Below the pieces are notes generated by a model. That model searched no databases, was not told the DNA's origin, and worked only from the letters and a program-made list of their open reading frames with translations. Position numbers and translations under genes: made by a program. 7,111 bases of DNA from an uncultured Succinivibrio sp. (lineage in GTDB: Bacteria; Pseudomonadota; Gammaproteobacteria; Enterobacterales; Succinivibrionaceae). Where the stretch lies: the NCBI GenBank assembly GCA_900754255.1, contig CAAECI010000015.1:1-7111 (forward strand). Reading direction: 5' to 3'. Position 1 is the first letter of the stretch. Each line of letters opens with the position of its first letter. This document shows positions 1 through 5,765 of this stretch, piece by piece.

Positions 1-17
1 CCAATTTGATAGAAATT

Positions 18-47
18 GCTGTGATGTTTCTCACAGCCGGCTTTTTT
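18..47 (+). terminator. Possible intrinsic terminator of an upstream gene, or CRP-type site
   Basis: A perfect 7-bp inverted repeat (GCTGTGA at 18-24, TCACAGC at 31-37, 6-nt loop) is followed by CGGC and six T's at 42-47. On the plus strand this looks like a rho-independent terminator for a gene lying left of the window. The 4-base gap between stem and T-run is longer than usual. The same repeat contains TGTGA-N6-TCACA (20-35), the core CRP consensus, so it could instead be an operator for a leftward gene starting outside the window. Confidence 0.4.
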
Positions 48-76
48 ATGCCCTTTTTCCTCAAAATATTTTTTTC

Positions 77-118
77 AAAAAAAAATGCGGGGCTTTTATA
101 CCCCGCACTATTTTTTTT
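77..118. terminator. Bidirectional intrinsic terminator downstream of the yhcH family gene
   Basis: The stem TGCGGGG (86-92) pairs with CCCCGCA (101-107) around an 8-nt loop. It is flanked by a run of A's on the left (77-85) and T's on the right (111-118), so both strands read as a GC-rich hairpin followed by U's. On the minus strand it lies about 30 bases beyond the stop codon of the yhcH family gene. On the plus strand it could stop read-through from the left. Confidence 0.85.
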
Positions 119-138
119 GTTTTGCTAAAAAGCTTTTA

Positions 139-591
139 TCAGAGCTTTACTTTTACAACAACCTTGATCACAGGCTGCTCTTTACCCTGATAGGATGCAC
201 GGGGAGCATGAATTTCCTCAGGAGGAACGATTACAAAGTCTCCGGCCTTGAGATTAACGGGAGTGTAGAAAGCAGGGGTCTTATAGAAATAGCAATCATT
301 CTCAGGCTTGGACTCCTCAAGCTCTCCGTCCTTAGTCAGAGCTACACCGAAGGTTTCCTGACCTTCTGCCAAATACTGGATATCAAAGAAATCCTTATGA
401 GCTTCAAAGCGCTCCTTGCCGGCAGGAACAGTGGTATAACGCTGTACGAGAGCAAAAACTCCGTCGGCGATGTCATAACGGCCGTCTGCAAGAGACTTGA
501 TGTCATTTTCACGCAGCCATTTAAATGAAGCCTTAAATTTAGGAGCTAAATAATCGTATTTCTCAGCAAGTTCCAAAGAAGTAGCTAGCAT
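139..591 (-). CDS. YhcH/YjgK/YiaL (NanQ/EbgC) family cupin-like protein
   Basis: This gene encodes a 150-residue cytosolic protein, the usual length for the YhcH/YjgK/YiaL family. Visible family marks are RFEAHKDFFDIQYLAEGQE (residues 61-79), with E63, H65 and D70, the PPEEIHAPR segment (123-131) with H128, and a basic C-terminal strand VIKVVVKVK. The E-x-H and the later His are the expected metal ligands of the beta-barrel fold. Members act on sugars: E. coli YhcH (NanQ) speeds sialic acid anomerisation in the nan operon, and EbgC is a beta-galactosidase accessory subunit. No sialic acid gene is visible here, so the substrate is open. The start is supported by AGAGGA about 9 bases upstream of ATG on the minus strand. 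The gene appears monocistronic within the window and ends at a clear terminator. A TATAGT-like -10 (minus strand, 649-654) is a weak promoter candidate. Confidence 0.9.
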   Translation of the reverse strand: MLATSLELAEKYDYLAPKFKASFKWLRENDIKSLADGRYDIADGVFALVQRYTTVPAGKERFEAHKDFFDIQYLAEGQETFGVALTKDGELEESKPENDCYFYKTPAFYTPVNLKAGDFVIVPPEEIHAPRASYQGKEQPVIKVVVKVKL

Positions 592-960
592 TACTATTTT
601 TCCTCTTTTATTTTAGTGGTAAAGAATTATGGATTAGTTAACAATTAAACTATAACAGTTATTGCAGATTTTAATTTCATAATCAGTTACAAAACTGCTT
701 GACATGTCTCATTTTTATACTTCTATGCAAGTTCGATGTATAAAGAATACGTAATCTGATGTCCTATATTTATAATATTCTGAGGTATCTTGATCGGAAA
801 AAAAAGATAACTGCGAGTAATACAAGAAAAGCATGGCATCTACCGAAATCACAAATTTAGTACTATCGATACAATCTTTCCTTGGTATCCAAATTCACTT
901 TGATCAATACTAAATAAGCTTTTACTCCTTTAATAAATTTAAAAACATTCATCAGCTCTT
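592..960. other. Gene-free divergent intergenic region
   Basis: These 369 AT-rich bases separate the minus-strand yhcH family gene from the plus-strand GT4 gene. I see no convincing gene or RNA. The only short ORF (833-913, 26 codons) has no good ribosome binding site. Promoters for both flanking genes must lie here or beyond. Plus-strand candidates are a perfect TTGACA at 699-704, with only a weak -10, and a perfect TATAAT at 771-776 without a good -35. Confidence 0.6.
699..727 (+). promoter_or_regulatory. Weak candidate sigma70 promoter for the GT4 gene
   Basis: A perfect -35 hexamer TTGACA (699-704) is followed after 17 bases by TCTATG (722-727), which matches only half of the -10 consensus. 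It points toward the glycosyltransferase gene and would give a 5' leader of about 230 bases. The perfect TATAAT at 771-776 is an alternative -10. Confidence 0.25.
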
Positions 961-2025
961 ATGTCCAATATTTTAAAAATTGCCCATTTAAATCTATCTC
1001 ATGGATTTCGCGGAGGAGAACGTCAGACCGTACTTCTGATCCAAAATCTAGCGCAAATGGGGGTAAAGCAAATTCTCCTCTGCAGAGAAACGAGTCCTCT
1101 GCCCCAATATTTGCAAGGAGTGCCAAATCTTATAATCCATGCACTGTCGGACAGACCTGACGCTCGTTTGCTTGGTCATTTTATAATCAAAAATTCAGTT
1201 GATCTGATACAGGCTCATGAAACATTGGCGGCACAAAGTGCCTTCTTACATCATTGCTTATTCAAAACGCCATATGTCATTACAAGACGAGTAGACGATC
1301 GTATACGCAATAATATTTTTAATCGCAGATTGTATAAGACGGCATCGGCCTGTGTGGGAGTTTCTTCCGTTATAGCCGATATTATGACTAAGACCTTCGG
1401 TGTAGATAGCAAAACTATCCATTCTGCGTACTCCTCTTTACAGATTGATCCCCAAAAAGCTACAGAAATAAAAAAGAGTTGGGAAGGAAAATTCGTTATC
1501 GGACATATAGGAGCACTGGTTGACCGTCACAAGGGACAAAGCACCCTTATTGAAGCCGTCAAAGAACTAAGCGCCAAGATAAAAAACCTTCTCGTTGTTT
1601 TTCTTGGAGAAGGTCAAGACAAACAAATTCTTGAGCAAAAGTCTCAAGGTCTGCCAATAGAATTTCTTGGCTTCAAAAAAAATGTAGCCGACTATCTGTC
1701 AAATTTCGATATTTTTGCTTTTCCGTCAAATAACGAAGGTTTAGGAAGTATTATTCTTGATGCCATGAATTTAAAAATTCCTGTAGTAGCTTCCAACGTG
1801 GGAGGTATTCCGGATCTGGTGCAGAATGATGCAACGGGTTTGTTGATTGAAAAAGGAGACCATAAGGCCCTAGCTCAAAAAATTATCGAGCTTTACGAAA
1901 ACAAGTCCTTACGGGAACGATTGGTGACTGCAGCTTTGAACGTTACGGAGCAAAATTCCTCGCAAGCGATGGCGGAACAATATCTACAACTTTACAAAAC
2001 TATTTGTTCGGACCAGAAAAAATAA
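961..2025 (+). CDS. GT4-family (GT-B fold) glycosyltransferase, probably LPS core or surface glycan
   Basis: This is a 354-residue cytoplasmic or membrane-associated glycosyltransferase of typical GT4 length. The N-terminal acceptor domain opens with LNLSHGFRGGERQT (residues 10-23), a glycine-rich loop with G-G-E-R. The C-terminal nucleotide-sugar domain shows GHIGALVDRHKGQ (181-193), FLGEGQD (214-220), FLGFKKNV (235-242), and NEGLGSIILDAMNLKIPVVA (258-277) followed by GGIPDLV (281-287). The usual E-x7-E donor motif reads E259-x7-D267, a conservative Glu-to-Asp change. There is no signal peptide. Donor and acceptor cannot be read from the sequence. The neighbouring ugd and WaaE-like genes suggest work on LPS core or a related surface glycan. 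ATG 961 is the only sensible start because the family motif begins at residue 10, but the preceding bases (ATCAGCTCTT) contain no Shine-Dalgarno. Base composition is AT-rich compared with cysK. Confidence 0.85.
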   Translation: MSNILKIAHLNLSHGFRGGERQTVLLIQNLAQMGVKQILLCRETSPLPQYLQGVPNLIIHALSDRPDARLLGHFIIKNSVDLIQAHETLAAQSAFLHHCLFKTPYVITRRVDDRIRNNIFNRRLYKTASACVGVSSVIADIMTKTFGVDSKTIHSAYSSLQIDPQKATEIKKSWEGKFVIGHIGALVDRHKGQSTLIEAVKELSAKIKNLLVVFLGEGQDKQILEQKSQGLPIEFLGFKKNVADYLSNFDIFAFPSNNEGLGSIILDAMNLKIPVVASNVGGIPDLVQNDATGLLIEKGDHKALAQKIIELYENKSLRERLVTAALNVTEQNSSQAMAEQYLQLYKTICSDQKK

Positions 2026-2477
2026 ATTACCTGATTGCATAGAAAAAATCCGTGGTTTGCGACGGAGAGAAAGCAAAAAAAAAATACTATACGTTCATAC
2101 TAATTACCTTAAGATACATTTTGGTACCATTTGATAATGATGCAATTTTTAATGATTTAATTACGCAACTTTTGCATTTCAAATTGAAGCACAAAAAGAC
2201 GATAGATTTCCTAACCAAGGCGTTTTTGGAACACTTCATTTACTCTTTTTTAACGGATTTTTATGTTTTTTAAACACATAAGGACGAGTATTTAACCTAA
2301 AGAAATATACCTCGATGGTTACTCCGTCTTTTTGATAAAATTAGGCATTGACTGTGCTGGCATATGATATGAAGTGATCTCGAAAAAAAAATAAAAATTC
2401 TTAAATAACAAATAAAACCAATAACAATGCCTGCATTAAAAATAAGACGTATATTTCCATAAATAAAGAATAAAACA
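2026..2477. other. Gene-free 452-base gap between the GT4 gene and ugd
   Basis: This very AT-rich stretch has no recognisable gene. A 73-codon GTG-initiated frame (2052-2273) is open, but it has low-complexity F/I/K/L-rich content, no ribosome binding site and no family resemblance, so I leave it out. The region holds a terminator-like hairpin (2281-2333) and then about 140 bases of A-rich sequence that probably contain the ugd promoter and leader. A TTGACT at 2348-2353 and TGATATGAA at 2365-2373 resemble promoter parts, but their spacing (14) is poor. Confidence 0.55.
2281..2333 (+). terminator. Possible imperfect intrinsic terminator between the GT4 gene and ugd
   Basis: AGGACGAGT (2281-2289) can pair with ACTCCGTCTT (2321-2330) with one bulged C. 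An inner AACC (2294-2297) pairs with GGTT (2317-2320), and T's run to 2333. This would end GT4 transcripts about 300 bases after its stop codon and make ugd a separate transcription unit. The large loop and the bulges make the call tentative. Confidence 0.35.
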
Positions 2478-3785
2478 ATGAAAATTGCAATAATAGGAAC
2501 CGGTTATGTAGGACTTCCTTCTGGAGTCGGGCTTGCCGAATTAGGCAACGATGTGATCTGCATTGATTGCGATCCCCAAAAAATACAGATGTTACAAGCG
2601 GGAGTGATCACCCTTTACGAAGAAGGTCTGGAAGATCTATTCAAAAAAAATGTTAATGCTGGGCGCATAACCTTTACTACCTCTATAAAGGAAGGGATTG
2701 ATAAAGCGGAAGTTATAATACTAGCGGTAGGAACCCCTCCCGATCCCATAACAAAAGCTGCGGATCTTTCTTATATTTTGGCCGCTGCCAAGGAGGTAGC
2801 CCAAAATTTGAATCACTATGCCGTTATTTGTGACAAATCCACCGTACCTGTCGGTACGGGGGATCGCATTGAAAAACTAATGCATTCAGCTAATCCTACT
2901 GCTAAATTTGATGTTGTTTCTTTGCCTGAATTTTTGCGCGAAGGATTTGCCGTTCACGATTTCTTTCACCCTGATCGCATTGTAATCGGCACCTCATCCG
3001 AGAGAGCACGCGATACACTTCTTAGGCTCTATGCTCCCCTAAAAAATAATACACAAATAATATGTGTCACAAGAAAATCTGCAGAAACGATCAAATACGC
3101 ATCAAATTCGTTTCTAGCCATGAAAATACACTATATAAATGAACTTGCAGATTTTTGTGAAAAGAGCGGTGCAGATATTAAAGATGTTGCGTGCGGTATA
3201 GGCTTGGATTCTAGGATTGGTCCTAAATTCCTAAACCCTGGCCCTGGATTCGGCGGTAGCTGCTTTCCAAAAGATACATTAGCCATGGATTATATGGCTC
3301 GCGAGGTGGGGATTAATTTAACCCTCATACAAAGTGCCATATCCGGAAACGTCTTAAGAAAGAAAATTATGGCAAGGCGTATTGTTAGTGCTGTTTCAAC
3401 ATTTATAGATCCTAAAATAGCTATATTGGGAATAGCCTTTAAAGGAGGGACAGACGATTGTCGCGAAAGCCCAGCAGTCGACATAGTAAAAGAAATGCAA
3501 CTTTTGGGGTGTAACAATATTTGGATATACGACCCGAAGGCTTTGAAAAACGCAAAAAATATTTTCAAAGATACTGTTACTTATGCAGATAGCATTGAAG
3601 CTTGCTTAAAAGATGCTTCCGTTCTTGTAACTCTAACTGAGTGGGATGCTTTCAGGAATTTAGATCTTAAAAAAATATACTCACTTATGAAGGATAAAGT
3701 CATAGAAGATCTTCGCAATTTAATAGATCCTGAACAGGCTATAAATTTGGGATTTAAATACTCATCCATCGGCAATGCTCGTTGA
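2478..3785 (+). CDS. ugd: UDP-glucose 6-dehydrogenase
   Basis: Cytosolic NAD-dependent enzyme that oxidises UDP-glucose twice to give UDP-glucuronate, a donor for capsule, exopolysaccharide and LPS sugars. The N-terminal Rossmann domain starts with the nucleotide-binding loop GTGYVGLPSG (residues 7-16), with acidic D30 ending strand 2. Then follow GTPPDP (85-90), STVPVGT (121-127) and PEFLREG (150-156), with E151 and E155. The central helix carries K206 and N210 in IKYASN. The catalytic Cys262 lies in GFGGSCFPKD (257-266), with D266. FKGGTDDCRESP (321-332) marks the C-terminal UDP-binding domain. All catalytic residues known from the family are present. At 435 residues it belongs to the longer bacterial class, not the roughly 388-residue enterobacterial form. 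The common Asn before PEFLREG is Leu149 here. The ribosome binding site is weak (AAAGAA, 2465-2470). The GT2 gene starts 11 bases after the stop, so the two are very likely cotranscribed. Confidence 0.96.
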   Translation: MKIAIIGTGYVGLPSGVGLAELGNDVICIDCDPQKIQMLQAGVITLYEEGLEDLFKKNVNAGRITFTTSIKEGIDKAEVIILAVGTPPDPITKAADLSYILAAAKEVAQNLNHYAVICDKSTVPVGTGDRIEKLMHSANPTAKFDVVSLPEFLREGFAVHDFFHPDRIVIGTSSERARDTLLRLYAPLKNNTQIICVTRKSAETIKYASNSFLAMKIHYINELADFCEKSGADIKDVACGIGLDSRIGPKFLNPGPGFGGSCFPKDTLAMDYMAREVGINLTLIQSAISGNVLRKKIMARRIVSAVSTFIDPKIAILGIAFKGGTDDCRESPAVDIVKEMQLLGCNNIWIYDPKALKNAKNIFKDTVTYADSIEACLKDASVLVTLTEWDAFRNLDLKKIYSLMKDKVIEDLRNLIDPEQAINLGFKYSSIGNAR

Positions 3786-3796
3786 CGGAAGTTTGC

Positions 3797-4570
3797 ATGT
3801 CAAATATAAGCGTAATCATTCTTACACACAATGAAGAGAAGAATATTAGGGAATGCATTGAATCAGCACTTCCTTTAAGTGGAGAGATTTTAATTCTTGA
3901 TGATCACAGCACTGACGAAACTGTAAAAATTGCGCTTTCTTTGGGAGCAAAAGTTTTAAACTTGCCTGATAACATTAATGGTTTCGGAGAAAAAAGACGT
4001 TATGCGACCGCTAACGCTAGGTTTGATTGGGTTTTTCACCTAGACAGCGATGAACGTATTTCTACAGAGCTTGCAAATAGTATCAATGATTCTTTTGGAA
4101 CTCTAAGACAACAAGATGTTGTGTCGGTAGCTCGTTTAACTTTTCTATTTGGAAAACCTGTTCATCATTGTGGATGGTATCCTGATTGTAAACGTCGCCT
4201 TTACAATAGAAAACACACGAACTTTAGCGATGCTTTGGTTCACGAGGACGTCACCTTGAATACTGACTCACGCATCATCAAACTTAAAGGAGATCTGTTC
4301 CACTACTCGTATCCAACGCTAGAATCTCTACTAAGGAAACAAATTTTTTATGCTCAGTTGTGGGGACGCGACAAAGCAAAAAAAGGCCGAAAAACTTCAT
4401 TAACAACAATACCTTTTCGAGCTTTGTTCTTTTTTCTTAAAACATATATTATTCGAAAAGGTTTTTTAGACGGAAAAATCGGCCTTTGGCTCTCCATCGC
4501 CAATATGAGCTACGAGTGCTCAAAATATCTTTGCCTTTATGCTGAGCAAAATAAAATAAATAAAAATTAA
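3797..4570 (+). CDS. WaaE/LgtF-like GT2 glycosyltransferase (LPS inner-core type)
   Basis: A 257-residue GT-A fold glycosyltransferase that resembles the WaaE/KdtX/LgtF group. Characterised members transfer glucose from UDP-glucose to heptose I of the LPS inner core at the cytoplasmic face of the inner membrane. Visible features are VIILTHNEEKNI (residues 6-17), LDDHSTDET (34-42), GFGEKRRYA (62-70), the metal-binding HLDSDERIS (81-89, D83-x-D85), GWYPDCKRRLYN (126-137), VHED (148-151) and a C-terminal basic and hydrophobic tail with RKGFLDGKIGLWL (220-232), typical of this group. I prefer ATG 3797, which has GGAAG 5 bases upstream and gives the family's usual N-terminus. A TTG at 3782 overlapping the ugd stop would add five residues. 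Donor and acceptor specificity are inferred. No waaA or coaD, frequent partners elsewhere, lies in the window. The stop codon is one base from that of convergent yfcE, and no terminator separates them. Confidence 0.88.
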   Translation: MSNISVIILTHNEEKNIRECIESALPLSGEILILDDHSTDETVKIALSLGAKVLNLPDNINGFGEKRRYATANARFDWVFHLDSDERISTELANSINDSFGTLRQQDVVSVARLTFLFGKPVHHCGWYPDCKRRLYNRKHTNFSDALVHEDVTLNTDSRIIKLKGDLFHYSYPTLESLLRKQIFYAQLWGRDKAKKGRKTSLTTIPFRALFFFLKTYIIRKGFLDGKIGLWLSIANMSYECSKYLCLYAEQNKINKN

Positions 4571-4571
4571 A

Positions 4572-5147
4572 TTATCGAATTGACAAGGTGTTTAATACAT
4601 CGCCGTTCAAATTGTATAGGCTGATAATATCCTCACTCATAAACGCAAATCCCGCTTGAGTACCGCCCTTTGGAAGGGTGGTAGAGCCGGGATTTACATT
4701 GATCACCCCGCTTGCTTTTTCAAATACCCCTGAAATATGAGTATGGCCGGACAAAACAATATCCCCTTTTTTCAATCCCATTCTTTCTCGCTCATCATCA
4801 GTCTCATAGCGATATAAATGACCGTGGGTTAAAAAAATCCTCTTGATCCCATTTTTTCGTTCAAAGCTGATCCACCCATACGGTGCAGTACAAGGAAAAG
4901 GAAAGACCATCTGATCAACCTCGCTGTCACAGTTTCCTCTGACCGCAATAATTTTTTCCTTATACGGAGTAAGCAAAGAGGCAACATCCATGGGAGCATA
5001 ACTTGAAGGAACCCGATTACGCGGACCGTGATTTAAAAGATCGCCTAAAAGTACCAGCTGATCACACGATAATTTTTTGAAAAAACTCAATGCCTGTTCA
5101 AGCTCCAAAGAGCCGCCATGTATATCTGACAAAATAAGATAACGCAT
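4572..5147 (-). CDS. yfcE: YfcE-type metallophosphodiesterase (MJ0936/calcineurin-like family)
   Basis: A 191-residue cytosolic metallophosphoesterase, close in length to E. coli YfcE (184), which hydrolyses artificial phosphodiesters and whose natural substrate is unclear. The full two-metal motif set is visible in order: SDIHGG (residues 7-12; D8, H10), LGDLLNHGP (34-42; D36), GNCD (71-74; N72), LTHGH (106-110; H108, H110) and SGHTH (133-137; H135, H137). The family's late NPGS (152-155) and LPKGG (158-162) are also present. There is no signal peptide or membrane segment. The start ATG (minus strand, 5147) gives the expected M-R-Y-L-I-L-S-D beginning, but the bases before it are A/T-only with no Shine-Dalgarno. 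It is convergent with the GT2 gene and probably unrelated to it. A short palindrome (5208-5225) lies about 60 bases upstream of its start and could be an operator. Confidence 0.92.
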   Translation of the reverse strand: MRYLILSDIHGGSLELEQALSFFKKLSCDQLVLLGDLLNHGPRNRVPSSYAPMDVASLLTPYKEKIIAVRGNCDSEVDQMVFPFPCTAPYGWISFERKNGIKRIFLTHGHLYRYETDDERERMGLKKGDIVLSGHTHISGVFEKASGVINVNPGSTTLPKGGTQAGFAFMSEDIISLYNLNGDVLNTLSIR

Positions 5148-5523
5148 TTTTAATTAACTGTTATTTAAGATTAATATTTAGGACAGCAAATTTTTTTCTT
5201 AAGTTTAATACACATCATTGTGTATGCAAATACTCTACCTTTGTTCGTACAATTTCACTATTCCTGCTTTTTCGCCGACCGCTTTACCCCAACCATAGGT
5301 TTTTATGATCTTTAATAGGGATTTAAGAAAGTTGAATGCTACGAAAGCTGGGTCTTATTAGCAACTTTTATGTCCCCAAAATGCACCGTTCTGACACTTT
5401 AGCTGAGCATTTACATATTGGCAACAGGAAACAAGAACTATAACAAAGATCAAATAAAACATATATTTAAGATTAGAACACGAATTTTATAAAATACAGA
5501 TATATATTTTTTTAATTTTTCCA
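5148..5523. other. Gene-free divergent region between yfcE and the cysK leader
   Basis: This AT-rich stretch has no convincing gene. It must contain the yfcE promoter (minus strand) and control sites for the cysK transcript. Visible structure is an 18-base palindrome at 5208-5225 and a longer-range inverted repeat AAAGTTG (5328-5334) / CAACTTT (5362-5368), which could be chance. Very AT-rich tracts at 5461-5520 could act as an UP element or bendable DNA ahead of the cysK leader promoter. Confidence 0.55.
5208..5225. repeat. Perfect 7-bp palindrome, possible operator
   Basis: ATACACA-TCAT-TGTGTAT is a perfect inverted repeat with a 4-base centre, the size of a dimeric repressor site. It lies about 60 bases upstream of the yfcE start codon on the minus strand. 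No T-run follows, so it does not look like a terminator. I cannot assign a regulator. Confidence 0.4.
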
Positions 5524-5552
5524 TTGACGTTATAAATAAAATGATTTAGTTT
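5524..5552 (+). promoter_or_regulatory. Candidate sigma70 promoter of the cysK leader transcript
   Basis: TTGACG (5524-5529) matches the -35 consensus at five of six positions. A 17-base spacer leads to TAGTTT (5547-5552), a weak -10. The transcript would start near 5559, just ahead of the leader Shine-Dalgarno. An alternative -10 is TATAAA at 5531-5536, with only a T-rich -35 region. A weak core promoter would suit an activator-dependent gene such as those controlled by CysB in enteric bacteria, but no CysB site can be recognised by eye. Confidence 0.35.
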
Positions 5553-5580
5553 AAAAACAGATTTCATTAGGAGCCAAAAA

Positions 5581-5658
5581 ATGTCGCTGTCAAAGATCTT
5601 TTCTTGTTGTTGCGAATGCATGCGTAAGACGCGTGTCAGGCTTCTTTACGTCCGATAA
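5581..5658 (+). CDS. Cysteine-rich leader peptide of cysK (putative attenuator peptide, 25 aa)
   Basis: A short ORF of 25 codons plus TAA. TAGGAG at 5568-5573, seven bases before ATG, is one of the best ribosome binding sites in the window. Residues 8-13 read Ser-Cys-Cys-Cys-Glu-Cys: four Cys codons within five (TGT TGT TGC GAA TGC, 5605-5619). The rest is basic, with R/K at 15, 16, 18, 20 and 25. Cys is normally rare, and no other short ORF here has such a run. A strong terminator follows within 35 bases and cysteine synthase after that. By analogy with the trp, his and leu leaders, the peptide probably has no function of its own. Ribosome stalling at Cys codons when Cys-tRNA is scarce would report cysteine shortage. 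Alternative: a small metal- or redox-related peptide. I do not know a described leader of this kind for cysK in this lineage. Confidence 0.75.
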   Translation: MSLSKIFSCCCECMRKTRVRLLYVR

Positions 5659-5697
5659 GTGTAGCGACGTAAGACACGAAATTTAAACAGGGAAGCC
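5632..5697 (+). promoter_or_regulatory. Alternative RNA structures (antiterminator) in the cysK leader
   Basis: GGCTTCTTT (5639-5647), inside the last codons of the leader ORF, can form nine pairs (two G-U) with AGGGAAGCC (5689-5697), which is the 5' arm of the terminator. The two structures therefore exclude each other. A second hairpin, CGTGTC (5632-5637) with GACACG (5673-5678) plus TTACGTC (5646-5652) with GACGTAA (5666-5672), places 5639-5644 in a bulge and may act as the competing protector stem. A ribosome stalled at the Cys codons (5605-5619) would leave 5639-5647 free and favour the antiterminator. A ribosome at the stop codon (5656) would cover it and let the terminator form. Confidence 0.65.
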
Positions 5698-5717
5698 AGA
5701 AAGGCTTCCTTTTTTTT
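5689..5717 (+). terminator. Intrinsic terminator in the cysK leader (attenuator)
   Basis: GGAAGCC (5691-5697) and GGCTTCC (5703-5709) form a perfect 7-bp stem with an AGAAA loop, extendable by a G-U and an A-U pair at the base. Eight T's follow (5710-5717). This is a textbook rho-independent terminator. It lies between the leader ORF stop (5658) and the cysK start (5766), with no other gene to terminate, which points to conditional termination of cysK transcripts. Confidence 0.88.
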
Positions 5718-5765
5718 ACCTTGATCGTCATAAGGAAATTTGACGAAATCTTATTAGGAGTCAAC

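Noticed and set aside
833..913. 26-codon ORF upstream of the GT4 gene, considered as a leader peptide
   Set aside because: Poor ribosome binding site, no biased residue run and no terminator between it and the GT4 gene.
2052..2273. 73-codon GTG-initiated open frame
   Set aside because: No ribosome binding site, low-complexity F/I/K/L-rich product and no family resemblance. An open frame of this size is expected by chance in AT-rich spacers when alternative starts are allowed.
3252..3260. GGCGGTAGC, identical to the core of the ops/JUMPstart element used by RfaH in polysaccharide operons
   Set aside because: It lies inside ugd and encodes Gly-Gly-Ser of the invariant GGSCFPKD motif, far from any transcript start, so the match is explained by coding constraint.
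5328..5368. Inverted repeat AAAGTTG / CAACTTT
   Set aside because: The long 27-base spacer, lack of a T-run and AT-rich context make it compatible with chance.
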